A stretch of 64,000 nt of DNA from Dugong dugon (taxonomy: Eukaryota > Chordata > Mammalia > Sirenia > Dugongidae). Under the pieces are notes generated by a model. It ran no database searches and was not told the DNA's origin. It saw nothing but the letters and a program-made list of their open reading frames with translations. Numbering within the stretch: position 1 is the stretch's first letter; the number at the start of each line of letters is the position of its first letter. The position numbers were made by a program, and so were the translations under genes. Location: assembly GCA_030035585.1 (NCBI GenBank), contig CM057460.1, forward strand, positions 220,741,711 to 220,805,710, written 5' to 3'. Of the stretch, positions 32,862-43,904 are shown piece by piece.

Positions 32862-33824
32862 TATTCTTAGTGTAATTCATGGCTGAAGCTCCCAAGCAAA
32901 CAGCTGGGCACAACACCAGCATCCCTCTCTTCCTCTTCCTCATCCTTTTTGTCCAAGCCCTACTAAGAAATGTATTTTTCTTCCTGCTGCACTGATTCTG
33001 TTCTTCTCCTCACTGCCCAGCCTCTGAGCTGAATGCTAATTTGCCCAAGCTTAGTCTCAAGCCACCAAGTGCTTCTAGGGAGTGGCTGGTCCAACCCTAC
33101 AGAGCACCCCATGGGAGGGGGCCAGGAGGGTGACTTAGCAAGATCCAGCCTTGCCCTGAGGTTCTCTTGGATGGACACAGCATCCGTGACCAAGGAGGAG
33201 ATCTTTCCCAGCATTGAGTCTCAGTCTCCCCTTCCACTGAGTGTATGAATATGACCTTCTGGCTCTAAGAGGCTGCCCATCTCAGCTCCTAGCTTCCCAG
33301 ACACCATCTGCTGGCTCTCAATCCCCCATCCCACTGCTCTTTTATATATCATTGCTTCTTTCTGTCCTGGAACAACTAGAAGATTAACATTTGAAGGTCA
33401 TTTGCCCTTTAAAGGTGAACTGATAAAAGGAAGGTCTCCCTCACTCAGTCTGCACCCAGAAAATGTTCCCACTGGTAACTTCTCACCCACACCCTCGCAC
33501 TGAGTTTTCACTTTGGTGGCAACCAGTGAGGCCTGCCCTGGACATCCGGTTCCAGTCCCCACTCTCTGGGAGTGTCTGGGGGCATGGAGCTGTTAGCAGC
33601 GCTGCACAGGGTGTGTCCATTCTTCCCTGGGACCCACAGCCAAGGCCTGTCTTCCCTGAGAATCTCTCACATTCTACTCTCCAAAGATAGATGGCACCAT
33701 CTGCTGTTGGCTCCCCAACCTCTGCCAGCTTTGACTTGTCTCCCTCAAGTCCGTCTTTCAGGGAACTCTTCCCCTGTCCACCTCTACCCTGGGCTCACTG
33801 CTTCTTCTCTGGGTAAAGCCTCTC
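32862..33824. other. Unassigned GC-richer sequence
   Basis: About 1 kb without any repeat I recognise. Overlapping short frames on both strands, no domain and no splice-flanked exon I can defend. Confidence 0.5.
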
Positions 33825-34690
33825 TGTACATCTGGTCTGTGTGTTGGAGTGTGTGCTTCTACCTCCACGTGCCTGTGTGTGTCCACTAGTGCGTGCCAAC
33901 TGAGAGCATCTGTGTGCATCTATGTGCACATTGCACGTGGGCTTAGGACAGCTGGGGCCCTATGAGTATGTGTGTTTATGTGAACATGTGTGCACATGCG
34001 TATGTTAGTTTCCTAGGGCTGCTGTAACTGATACCCACAAATTGTGTGGCTTTCAACAACAGAGATTGATTCTCTTACAGTCCTGGAGGTTACAAGTCTG
34101 AAATCAAGGTATCAGCAGGGCCAGGATCCCTCTGAAGCTCTAGGGAAGAACCTTTCCTTGCCTCTTCCTATTTCTGGTGGTTACTGGTGTTCTTCGGCTT
34201 GTAGATGCATCTCATGAATGTCTGCCTCTGTCTTCACATGGCCAACTTCCCTCTGTGTCTCTAAATCGCTCTCTTTTTATAAGGACACCAGTTACTGGAT
34301 TTAGGGCCCACCCTAAGTAGTATGACCCCATTTTAACTTGATTACATCTACAAGGAGCCTATTTCCAAACAAGATCACATTCACGGGTTATGACTTCAAC
34401 ATATCTTTTTGGCAGACACAATTCAACCCACAACAACGTACACCTTTGTGTGTGCATATATGTGTACGTGTGAGTCTACGTGTGCCTATATTTGGACAAG
34501 CTGTGGAAACGTGTATCTGTGTGTGTGCATATATGTGTACGTGTGAGTCTATGTGTGCCTGTATTTGGACAAACTGGTGAATAGAATACATATGTCTCTG
34601 CATGTTTATACATGATATGTACGTGTGAATGTAATGTACATGTGTGCTTTGTTATGTTTGCACCTGTGAGTGTGAAGGTAGCTGGCAAAC
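33825..34690. repeat. TG-rich tandem tract, split by an LTR
   Basis: Two arms, 33825-34002 and 34436-34690, dominated by gtgtgtg, atgtgtgc and acgtgtg words. The right arm holds two copies of a 73-bp unit: tgtgcatatatgtgtacgtg recurs at 34451 and 34524, each followed by 'tatttggacaa'. Confidence 0.8.
34003..34435 (-). mobile_element. MLT1 LTR in TG-rich tract
   Basis: Full-length fossil LTR from 'tgttagtttcctagggctgc' to 'tcaacccacaaca', with 'ttggcagacacaattcaacc'. 5-bp flanks gcgta / acgta (33998-34002, 34436-34440). Solo LTR without viral genes. Confidence 0.88.
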
Positions 34691-34796
34691 TATTAGATTA
34701 TTCAGATAATTGTATAATTGTATCAGATGTTTCAGCTTGTTTATCTATCTTGTAATAATCACCTATAATCTCTTAAGGAGTCAAAAATGGCATGAA

Positions 34797-35015
34797 TACT
34801 GTATTTTTACACAAGCATTGCACTGTTCTGCATTTGCTGGCCGCGCCCTCTCACTTCGAGGCACGCTCACAAGCACCGCCATGCCATTCCTCTTCCACAC
34901 ATTGCTGTAAAAAAAAATTAGCATAGCACACTTATGAAAATACCTTGTAGGGGGTAGGCATGGCCAGCAAACAAATCAGAAGGCGCAAGTTATTTGTGTA
35001 AAAACACGGTATACC
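34797..35015. mobile_element. Unnamed palindromic TIR element (DNA-transposon-like)
   Basis: The left arm 'ctgtatttttacacaagcat' with 'gctggccgcgccc' and the right arm 'ggcatggccagcaaacaaat' with 'tttgtgtaaaaacacgg' are inverted copies over about 70 bases. TA flanks the left end and TA follows the right end. The centre has an A-run (34909-34917). Non-coding; Tc1/mariner-type target duplication suspected. Confidence 0.6.
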
Positions 35016-36074
35016 TCTCATCCTCAGAACTTCTGGTACTTCCCAGAACTCCTGTAGACAGTCTACTTAACTTGAGCCTCACAAAATCAGCTATCATTTC
35101 TTTTCAGCCTGGAGAACACCCTTTAGCATTTCTTGTAGTGCAGGTTTGTGACAACACATTTTCTCAGTTTTCATTTATCTGAAAATGTCTCTATTTTACC
35201 CACATTTTTGAAGGATATTTCACTAGGTATAGAATTCTGAGTTGACAGGTTTTTCTTCCCCTTAATCACTTTAAAGATATTTTTCCTTTGTCTTTTGCCT
35301 CCCATTGTTTCTGAGGTCAGTGATGACTCTTATCTTTGCCACCCACATACCACGTGTCTTTTTTCCTCTGGTTGCTTTCAAGAGTCTATCTTTGGTTTTC
35401 AGAAGTCTGACTATTGTACAGGTAGATGAGAATTTATCTTGCCTGGAATTCTTCACACCTTCTCGATCTGTAAGTCTATGTTTTCCTCTTTTTTAAATTT
35501 GGAGAACTTACACCTATTTATTTCTTCATATCTTGCTTCTAACTATTCTTTCTATTTCCCTTCTTTAACTCATAGGACATGCATTTTAGACTATTTGATA
35601 TTTTCCCATTGTTCATTTTTCTTCAATCATTTTTTCTGTCTGACCTCTTCAGATTGGAGAATTTCTAGTGATCTTGAAATTCACTTACATTTTTCCTTGG
35701 TGATTTCCAATCTGTTACTAAGTCCATGAGTGAATTTTTTATTTAAATTATTGCAACTATTACTTCTGGAACTTCCATTTGGTTCTTTTTTATAGTTCCC
35801 ATTTCTATTCTGAGATTCTCTGTCTGTGTACTCATTAAGATTGTATTTTCCTTTAGGCCTTTGAACATATTTACATAGCTGCTTTAAAGGCTTTGCCTGC
35901 TAAATCTAAGATCTGACTTGTTTCTAACGATTGGTTGCTTTTCCTTGACATTGTTTTTGCAAGTGAATTCCTGGTCCACAGGTTGTTTCCAGTTGCAGAA
36001 CACAGGATACTGTAAAACATTATCTCCATTTAATTTCTATGCTAAAGAAATTCTAATTTTGTTTTTTTAATATG
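35016..36074 (-). mobile_element. L1 LINE, 3' region, about 1 kb
   Basis: Reverse-strand L1/HAL1-like text: 'gaaaatgtctctattttacc', 'aaggatatttcactaggtat', 'agaattctgagttgacaggt', 'tcaagagtctatctttggtt', and 'ttatagttcccatttctatt'. No intact frame. Ends where the LTR at 36080 was inserted. Confidence 0.75.
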
Positions 36075-36079
36075 CTGGT

Positions 36080-36578
36080 TGTCTTAGTTATCTAGTGCTG
36101 CTAAAACAGAAATACCGCAAGTGGATGGCTTTAAAGAGAAGTTTATTCTTTCACAGTCCATTAGGCTACAAGTCCAAATTCAGGGCATCAGCTCCAAAGG
36201 AACGCTTTCTCTGTTGGCTCTGCAGGAAGGTCCGTGTCATCAGTCTTCCCTTGGTCTGGGAGCAGCTCAGGAACCTCAAGTCCAAAGGACGTGCTCTGCC
36301 TCTGGCACTGCTTTCTTGGTGGTATGAGGTTCCCATGTGTCTCTGCTCGCTTCTCTCTTTTATATCTCAAAAGAGACTGGCTTAAGACACTATCCAATCT
36401 TGTATACCTCATCAGTATAACTGCCGGTAACCCATCTTATTAGATCATAGTAATTGAATTTACAACACCTACGGAAATCACATCAGATAACAAAATGGTA
36501 CACAATTATACAATACTGGGAATCATGACCCAGCCAAGTTGACAGATATTTTTGGGGGACACAATTCATTCCACGACA
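36080..36578 (-). mobile_element. Afrotherian MaLR-like LTR with perfect duplication
   Basis: Fossil solo LTR from 'tgtcttagttatctagtgct' to 'attcattccacgaca', flanked by a perfect 5-bp duplication ctggt (36075-36079, 36579-36583). Same family as 30830-31347. Confidence 0.9.
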
Positions 36579-36583
36579 CTGGT

Positions 36584-36918
36584 CCTATTGAAAACAAGAC
36601 AAAATTATATTTGCACTTGCACACAGTTATATTTGTACTATTTTTATGTATTTGAAGTGAAGCAGGGACATTCCAGAGTATGCTCACTCTAATATCATGA
36701 TTTGAAATCAGAGGATTTTTTTTAATACTTGGAACTATTAAAAGAAAATGGCATGAGCTTTGGAGTTAAAGTGAGTTGCCTTCACTGAAAGTGTTTTCAG
36801 GAAAGCTTCTAGGTCCATCTGTTGGGAATGCTGTTAAGGGAATTCCTACATAGTGAGGGGGCTAGAGCAGATGAATCCTAAGGACTTGTCCAAACACATA
36901 ATCTATCAAATATAAAAG
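36584..36918. other. Unassigned sequence, possible L1 remnant
   Basis: It may continue the L1 split by the LTR, but I see no firm match. Confidence 0.4.
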
Positions 36919-36920
36919 TA

Positions 36921-37288
36921 CAGGCAGTCCTCCAGATTACAAACTAGTTCTGTTCCTAAGTCTGCCTTTAAGTTGAATTTGTAGGTATGTCTAAACAGTT
37001 AGGTACAGTTTGTTTCTAACATCAGTTAGTCAAATGTTTGTCTTACTATATATGTACCCTTCTATGCCTAAAAAACATTAAAGAAACAATTCCAGATACA
37101 CTGAAACATCTTTAACATAATAATACAGTAATAGTAATAATAATATTTTGATATGTGTCACAAAGTAGCGCCCATTTGTTACTACAATTGTAGATACCTA
37201 GGATTTTTAATACAACAGGCTTTAAAGGGGTTGGTCTGTAACTACGGGTTGTACATAAATTGGACATTTGTAACCCAGGGACTGCCTG
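36921..37288. mobile_element. Tigger/pogo-like MITE, copy 2
   Basis: Inverted ends caggcagtcc and ggactgcctg, TA at 36919-36920, 368 bp. Matches copy 1 along its length, e.g. 'aagttgaatttgtaggta', gtcaaatgtttgtcttacta, 'ggctttaaaggggttggt'. Confidence 0.88.
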
Positions 37289-38034
37289 CAGATATTTAAT
37301 TTTATGCCTATATAGCTATAGAATCACACAACTGAATTTGGCATGTTTTCTTTTAACAAACTTCAAATGCATGCTCTGCACCCAAAATAATAAAATTAAT
37401 GATTGCTTTTGTCATGGGTAGATATTTCACACTGGACCTTCCTCCCTTGCCCTCTTGAGACTCAACTTTTTTTTTACATGTAGAGACTTTCCCACAATTT
37501 TTACTTACTACAACACCCAGCATCATTTAGAACAATTTCATGTTTTTGAAGTTGTGCTAGAGGAGAGCTTTATTGGTTTTACGAATCAAGACCAGAGAAA
37601 TCACTACATTTTCATACCATCTGGAGCTGCTTCTAGAAGAATTAGAGCAAAAGTTTAGACATATTCCCAAAGGCTGGACCCTGGCAGGGGCGGGCAGTAA
37701 GTGATTCTATTCCAGAATTTTCGGTTCCTCGTTTATATTATACAGGAGGGGGTGGGAGGCTCATGATTTATTTTCCCCAAAGACTTTCAGCAGGACAACT
37801 TATAACTCTCAACACTCTGCCTCAACACTTTTGGAGTTGTCAAATGTTGAAGAAGTGAGTGAGCTGGCAGCATGGCGCCCTTCCAGCAGACGTGTGCTTG
37901 AAAATGAGCTGATACAACACAGAATGCTATCAGGCAGACTAATGGCACAGCAGCTGCCTAATTGTGAAAAAGTAATGAAGGCAGACTTGCTGGGCTGCTG
38001 CTGAAATTATTTTTAAAAGTATGTCTGGACTTGC
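37289..38034. other. Repeat-poor sequence, weak candidate conserved block
   Basis: 37790-38034 is free of recognised repeats and contains 'ggcgcccttccagcagacgt' and several TAAT motifs (ctaattgtgaaaaagtaatg). No open reading frame of note. Confidence 0.4.
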
Positions 38035-38385
38035 TTTTTATTGTTATAAAAATACATGTAATACAACATTTGCCAATTTAATATGTTTCACACGTACAAT
38101 TTAGTGAGCTCATGTATATGAATCATGTTGTGCAACCATCACCAATATTTATTGACAAATTTTCCATCACCATAAACCGAAACGAAAAACTTTCTAATCA
38201 TTGGTGCCCCCTTCCCTCCTCTCTCCCGACAGCCCCCGGTAAGCACTAAAAAACCTTGGTCTCTATACACTTGCCTATTCTAGATAGTTCATAGGAGTGA
38301 GATTATACAATATTTGTGATTGATTTACTTCACTCAGCATAATGGTTTTAAGGTTCCCCCATGTTATAGCATCTATATCTGACTT
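38035..38385 (-). mobile_element. L1 (L1M) fragment
   Basis: Reverse L1 text: 'atgttgtgcaaccatcacca', 'acaaattttccatcaccata', 'acacttgcctattctagata', 'cttcactcagcataatggtt'. Confidence 0.85.
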
Positions 38386-39117
38386 GCTTTTAATATATCG
38401 ATCTACTGTATCTGTGAAAGACATTTCAAAAAATTTGATTAAAAAAATACTATTCTTAATATCTAGAAGATTAAAAACTTATAATGCAATGTAGTTTAGT
38501 AGAAAGGTAAACACACACACAAGCACAGATTCCTAATGATTTTGGTTCATGTTACTTATAAAATATGAAATATCTACTTAAAAATTTCCAACATCTCATC
38601 ATTCTGAGATTTTATTTTAATCTGATTTTGATCATTTTTCAGAGTAAAGAGGGAGGTTTAACCATCTATTGAGCACTTATTATGGATAGTGTGGTTTTAG
38701 GTATTTAAAATATTATTACGGTTTTATTTAATCTTAAGAGAAAGTTAGCTAAATGGGCAATATATTTATTTAAGAGTTAAATCAGCTTGATTTTACTATT
38801 GCATTGGCCAAACATTTTGTCTAGAAATTACAATAGGAATTATATCATTATTTGTCATAACATTTTTGTTGTGTGAATTGGTAAGCCATGAGGTTTTTGC
38901 CCAAATAACTACATAACAGAGGAATAGTATGATTAAATACATACATTAAAATTCTTTAAGCTGCTTACTAGATATACTTTTAAAATATAATTTATCTAGC
39001 AACGATGAATATTCATTAATAAACCTGGATTGATATTTTTACATTTAAGAGTACCATCCCTAGAAGGGGTAAGAAAAATGTGCCTGGTTCTTCTCATCAT
39101 TTTAAAAATAGAGCTTT
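38386..39117. other. Unassigned AT-rich sequence
   Basis: A MIR/L2-like phrase 'ctattgagcacttattatgg' lies at 38667. Otherwise nothing recognised. Confidence 0.4.
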
Positions 39118-39216
39118 TATGTATATGTGTGTGTGTATATATACACACACACACATATATATATACACATATATATACACATATATATATACACATATTA
39201 TATATATATATAAAAT
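39118..39216. repeat. (TG)n(TA)n(CA)n palindromic microsatellite
   Basis: atgtatatgtgtgtgtgtat, atatacacacacacac, then repeated atatatatacacat. The TG arm is complementary to the CA arm, so a hairpin is possible. Confidence 0.9.
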
Positions 39217-39234
39217 ATTCCCCCTTTTGGTTAA

Positions 39235-39394
39235 GCACTGGCTGCTAACCCAAAAGGTCGCCAGTTCAAATCCACCAGCTGCTCCTTGGAAACCCTATGA
39301 GGAAGTTCTGCTCTGTCCTATAGGTTGGCTATGAGTCGGAATCAACTCAACGGCAATGGGTTTGGCTTTTTTTTTTTTTTTTTTTTTTTTTTTT
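39235..39394 (+). mobile_element. AfroSINE, type A, 5'-truncated
   Basis: The copy begins at 'ttggttaagcactggctgct', so the first 15 or so head bases are gone. Body 'cttggaaaccctatgaggaa', tail 'aatcaactcaacggcaatgg', then an uninterrupted T-run of about 28 (39367-39394). Confidence 0.9.
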
Positions 39395-39472
39395 GGTTTT
39401 AGCATTACTAAAGCTTTCTGTGGAAAGAATTTCTATGACTATGGTTCTTTTAAAGTTCTAATGGGAAGTTTA

Positions 39473-39650
39473 CCAGTTTCCATCGAGTCTCCTCTGACTC
39501 ATGGTTACCTCATGCATGGCAGAGTAGAACTGTGCTCCCTACGGTTTTAAATGGCTCTATTTTGGAAACAGATTACCAGGAGTTTCTTCCGAAATGCCTC
39601 TGGGTAGACTCAAACCTGCAATCTTTCAGTTAGTGGCTCAGAGTGTTTAC
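39473..39650 (-). mobile_element. AfroSINE, type C
   Basis: Tail 'ccagtttccatcgagtctcc', 'cctcatgcatggcagagtag', body 'tctattttggaaacagatta', head region 'caatctttcagttagtggct'. Diverged. Confidence 0.85.
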
Positions 39651-40440
39651 ATGTCAGATACTCAATCATTTATTTTTCTATGAAGGTACCAAGCAAGCAG
39701 TTTTTATTTTTTCCAGGTGTTAAACAATTTTAATCTCTTATATTTCTTTTATCGGCTAATACTTGTGAATGATTAGTTCTGTTGAGTTGGGGGGAGTCCT
39801 AGTCCTACCTGTAAACAAATAGTCTAAGTCCACATATCATGAGCTGGGTAAGTCCAGAGGCTTCCCCAGTATTTCACAATTTCAAGTGTGCTGTCAGAGG
39901 AAATCATGAAAGATTTTGAAATGGGCAAAAATGATTACGTGAAGGTTGAGTGTGCTACCTAGCTTGCCTGCCTTGGTGATCTACACATTTGCTTGTCTTT
40001 GACTTGGCTGTTTATAGCTCTGCAGAAAGAGAAGTTAGCTTGTAGAAAACTTATAGTTATGCAAATACTTCCTGTCCATAGCAATGCAAAGGATTCCTGT
40101 TAGTATTTATACAAATAGAGATCATAGGGTACAGTTAGACAGAATATAAATCTCTGTAACAGAATTTTTCACTGATGGAAGGCATGCTGATTAAAGGACA
40201 AATTCAGAATTTTTGTTACGAGTTATGGATTTTGATACCCATTATCTGGGATCCCATATGTCCCAATGGAGCCTGGACTTCATAAATCCTGCAGTATGAG
40301 TCAATGATAATTTTTTTCTTAATTTTATTTCTTGAAAATTTTCAAAACATGAAGTAAAACATGAAGGCACCTGGCAATGACTGCACAAACATTTTACTTT
40401 AGTCTCCTTTTTCTTAACCTTTTTATTATTTTTCATGAAA
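39651..40440. other. Unassigned sequence
   Basis: No repeat or gene recognised; 76-codon minus frame at 40242-40472 has no domain. Confidence 0.5.
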
Positions 40441-42523
40441 CTTTTCAAAACATAGTATAATGCATTCTTCATTACTGCAAAAGCAGTACTTACAGGCCAA
40501 ATAAATAAAACTAAACGAATTTGAATCTCAGGAAAATTACCACTACTATGCAGTATTCTTTATAAGAAAAACAGTACTAACAGCTAAGGAGCAGAAACAG
40601 CTGCCGGGGAATACTGCAGAACTGCTCACAGTGGTGCATTCTACTTGTTAGACTTGGAAGCAATGATTGGGCCCTAAGAGTGAATGCAGAGTAAGAATTT
40701 ATAGCAGTTTGAGTCTCTTGAAAAGTACCACTGCAATGCACTATTCCTTACTGCAAAGGCATTCTTTACTGTTCAGAAGCTAAAAAAGCAGAGAGCCAGT
40801 AACACCTAGAAACAATGAATGATGTCAAGGAGAAAATGGCCACTATGACCGAATGAAGACTGGGAATAGCTTACTCTCAATGATAAGTATATTCTCACAA
40901 GAACACAGTAACTGGGAAACAAAGTAAGGAGGCTTACCTCACAGAAGTAAAGGCAAACCTGTCAAAACTTCAGAAAATTCACACATTCAGGAGGTATCAC
41001 CTAAGACAATGCTCAAACTACACAAAGATGAGACTCCAACTCAGGGTTCTTGAGTTTCACGCATTTCAAAAGGCTCCCATCTTGAGGCTAAACATGTTAA
41101 AATCAGGCTAATTCCTTCCTAAAGAACTCCATAAAAAGTGATTGGGATACCATATGTCCCACGGGTCACAAAGGGGTAAGTCAAATCCTCAACTGATGCA
41201 GTTTTAGCATCTTACCTGTTCCCTCATTAATAAACGGCACAAGTTCATTTTATATTTGTATGAGAGTTATGATTTTACCTCTTTAAAAAATAAAAATAAA
41301 AAATCCTCTAATAATGTGCCTGGGTAATTTTGCGTTGGATTCCTGCTGGCTATGTCACCTCTTGCAGCTGCTGTCCTTTCTCCTTCTTGTGTCACCCCAA
41401 GCATGGAGCACAACCCTGTCTCCTTCATCCCCCAAAGCACTACTGACATAGGCTGCTGCAAATGATTGGTTTTATTTGGGGATAGATGAGAACAATTGCC
41501 ACAGCACAAAAATGGAAAAATCTGAAAACCAAATGGTGGACGTTATTATCTAGGGGTTCTTGTCCATCCCTGCTACAGAGAATTTTTCGGTGGCTGCTAG
41601 CCTTCCTGGGTCCCAGCTTCCTGTTCTTTTGTTGGTGTGTCCCTCGTTCTCCTGTCTCTCTTCTTATTTGCATGTCCTTGGGATGGCCTTGAAACTTCGT
41701 CTCTTTGCATGTCTGTGAAATAGATCTGAAACTTCCTTTTCCAGTTTCCAGGGGAGCCTCCCAAAATCTTGTTCCTCTGTCATTCAGATGAATTTAACAA
41801 CCAAATCTCGGCCCCCTCTTCTACATCTAGTCCATGCTCAAATGACAGCAGCAAGAGGCCCATCAAGGTGCTGGACTACACAAAATCCCTATATTCCTTT
41901 TGTATCCACTTTCCCAAAATAAAGCAGAATTAACTACAGTAAAAATTTTATTATTAATTATCCCCTCTATCAGACACAGAGAGAAACAATACAGAAAGCT
42001 AATCATCATTAAATGGCTTTTGAATCTACCTATAAAAAAGTAAATAAATTAATTTTATTACAAATACAATTAAGTATAATTGATTTAAATTTCAATATTT
42101 TATTTAATTTCATAAAGATTTTAAGTATCATTAAATTTATTAAATACATTTAAATATGTGTATTTATTATATTTTATCCACATACATAGAGCCTAAAATT
42201 TTACTTCTTAAATACTAATGCTACTATTGCTTTAAATGTTTTTTAATAGGTGCCTCCTTCAAATATACCGTGTTTTCCTCCACCTTGCTTGTGTACAAAA
42301 GTCTTCAAAGCAGCTTACAAAAAATACACACTATAAACTCAGGGTACTTTTAGCAAAAATAAAATAACGTCTGAGGTGTGGTTAGTCTACAGGTCGTAAA
42401 ATCTCACTCAGTTCCTAGAAGACAGTCACATGTTTGGCTGAGTGGCCACATTAAAAAGAAAGACCACTACTGATTAAATAGTCCACATAGAGTTACAATA
42501 ATCAAAGTACACAAAATGCACTA
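40441..42523. other. Longest stretch without a named repeat
   Basis: About 2.1 kb. 40441-40800 shows weak internal repetition of an 'atgcattcttcattactgca'-like word (near 40461, 40549, 40736). 41220-41290 has a polyadenylation-like signal 'ctcattaataaacggcac'. 41940-42240 is very AT-rich. No gene is recognisable; an unlisted old retroelement is possible. Confidence 0.45.
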
Positions 42524-42694
42524 AACCAAAATCAAAACCAAGCCCATTGCCATAGAGTCAATTCCGACTCATAGTGACCCTATAGGCCAGAGTAGAACTG
42601 CTCCATAGGGTTTCCAAGGAGCGGCTGGTAGATTTGAACTGTCAACCTTTTGGTTAGCAGCTGAACTCTTAACAACGGTGCCACCAGGACTCCC
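42524..42694 (-). mobile_element. AfroSINE, type A
   Basis: Tail 'cccattgccatagagtcaat', body 'cctataggccagagtagaac', head end 'gtgccaccaggactcc'. Duplication aaaatgcacta / agaatgcacta (42513-42523, 42695-42705). Confidence 0.94.
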
Positions 42695-42705
42695 AGAATG
42701 CACTA

Positions 42706-43050
42706 GACATAATTAAATCATCGTTTACTGATAGAGTGTGGTTTACATTTGCTTTTCTATCCAACACTTTCTGTGTGACCTCCTCTCACTTCTGGCCCTG
42801 TGTACTCACTGGTCCCTCTGCTGGTAACTTTCCCTCTCGTCATCTAACTTCTTAGGTGACTCCAGGGTCTCCATCGTAGCCACTGGACTCATGGCACAGG
42901 GTCATGAATATATATGTCAAAAGAAAGTGAGAACCAAAGAGTAAATGAATACATGAAATAACTAGGAGGAACTCTCCCCACACATGAATGCAGCATCTTT
43001 AGCACAAAGTCTCATATACCATTCAGTTTAGCCTTTTATGGGCCTTTTAG
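42706..43050. other. Unassigned sequence
   Basis: Nothing recognised. Confidence 0.4.
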
Positions 43051-43060
43051 TAATTCCTGG

Positions 43061-43210
43061 TGGTGCAGTGGTTAAGACCTTGGTTGCTAACCAAAAGGTC
43101 AGCAGTTCGAATCTACCAGCCGCTCCTTGGAAACCCTATGGGGCAGTTCTATTCTGTCCTATAGGGTTGCTATGAGTCAGAATTGACTCAACAGCAATGT
43201 GTTTGGTTAT
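43061..43210 (+). mobile_element. AfroSINE, type A
   Basis: Head 'tggtgcagtggttaagacct', B-box-like cagttcgaatc, body cttggaaaccctatggggca, tail 'ttgactcaacagcaatgtgt'. Perfect 10-bp repeat taattcctgg flanks it (43051-43060, 43211-43220); part may be shared with the SINE head. Confidence 0.93.
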
Positions 43211-43270
43211 TAATTCCTGGTTCTGGTTTATCTGTGTGATAGCTGGATAATCTTAGGATGAGGGAGGTTT

Positions 43271-43277
43271 CTTTCTT

Positions 43278-43308
<31 letters not shown>

Positions 43309-43318
43309 ATGTGTATGT
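43271..43318. repeat. (CT)n(TG)n microsatellite
   Basis: ttctttctttctctctctct, then gtgtgtatgtgtatgta. Confidence 0.9.
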
Positions 43319-43462
43319 ACACAGGTGGAAGGTTAAGCTTGTCAAAGGTAGTTATGGCTCTTTGCCAGGTAAAGTGCACTGCCATATTACCTCAAGTAGG
43401 CTTGGGGGTTGTATGAGGTGATCCTGGAGGGGTTAACAGGAATGACATCACTTGGTTCTTAA

Positions 43463-43892
43463 ACCACCACCCGTCTGTCAGCTTGTCATACTTGCGTGTT
43501 GCTATGATGCTGGAAGTTATGCCACCAATATTTCAAATACCAGCAGGGTAACTATGGTGGATATGTTTTGGCAGAGCTTCCAGACTAAGACAGACTAGAA
43601 AGAAAATTATCCAATGAAAACCTGTGGATCACAAGAGAACATTGTCCGGCTCACATGTTTTAGGCATGTTATCAGGAGGGATCAATCACTGGAGGAGGAC
43701 ATCATGTTTGGTGAAGTAGAGAGCCGATGAGGGCGAGGGAGACTCTGGGGAGATGGAGTGGTACAATAACTACAACGATAGACTCAAACATGCCGGCGAT
43801 CATGAGGATAATGCAGGACAGGGCAAAGTTTTGTTCTGTTGTACATGGGGTTGCCATGAGTCAGAGCCGACTCCACAGCAGCTAACCACCAC
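43463..43892 (+). mobile_element. RTE-clade LINE, internally deleted, C-terminal coding relic
   Basis: The 5'-type body (tgctatgatgctgg, 'tatttcaaataccagcaggg', agcttccagactaagacaga) is joined to an RTE 3' coding end. The last part reads in the plus frame as IMRIMQDRAKFCSVVHGVAM followed by SQSRL, the C-terminal signature seen in Bov-B/RTE ORF2 proteins. Tail 'gagccgactccacagcagct', then aaccaccaccac. Confidence 0.7.
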
Positions 43893-43904
43893 CACTACAC
43901 CAAG

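Noticed and set aside
30830-36578. Two highly similar LTRs in the same orientation about 5 kb apart, like the two ends of one provirus
   Set aside because: The DNA between them is MIR, SINEs, a Tigger relic, a TG tract, another LTR and L1, not retroviral internal sequence. The second has its own perfect ctggt flanks. They are two independent solo LTRs.
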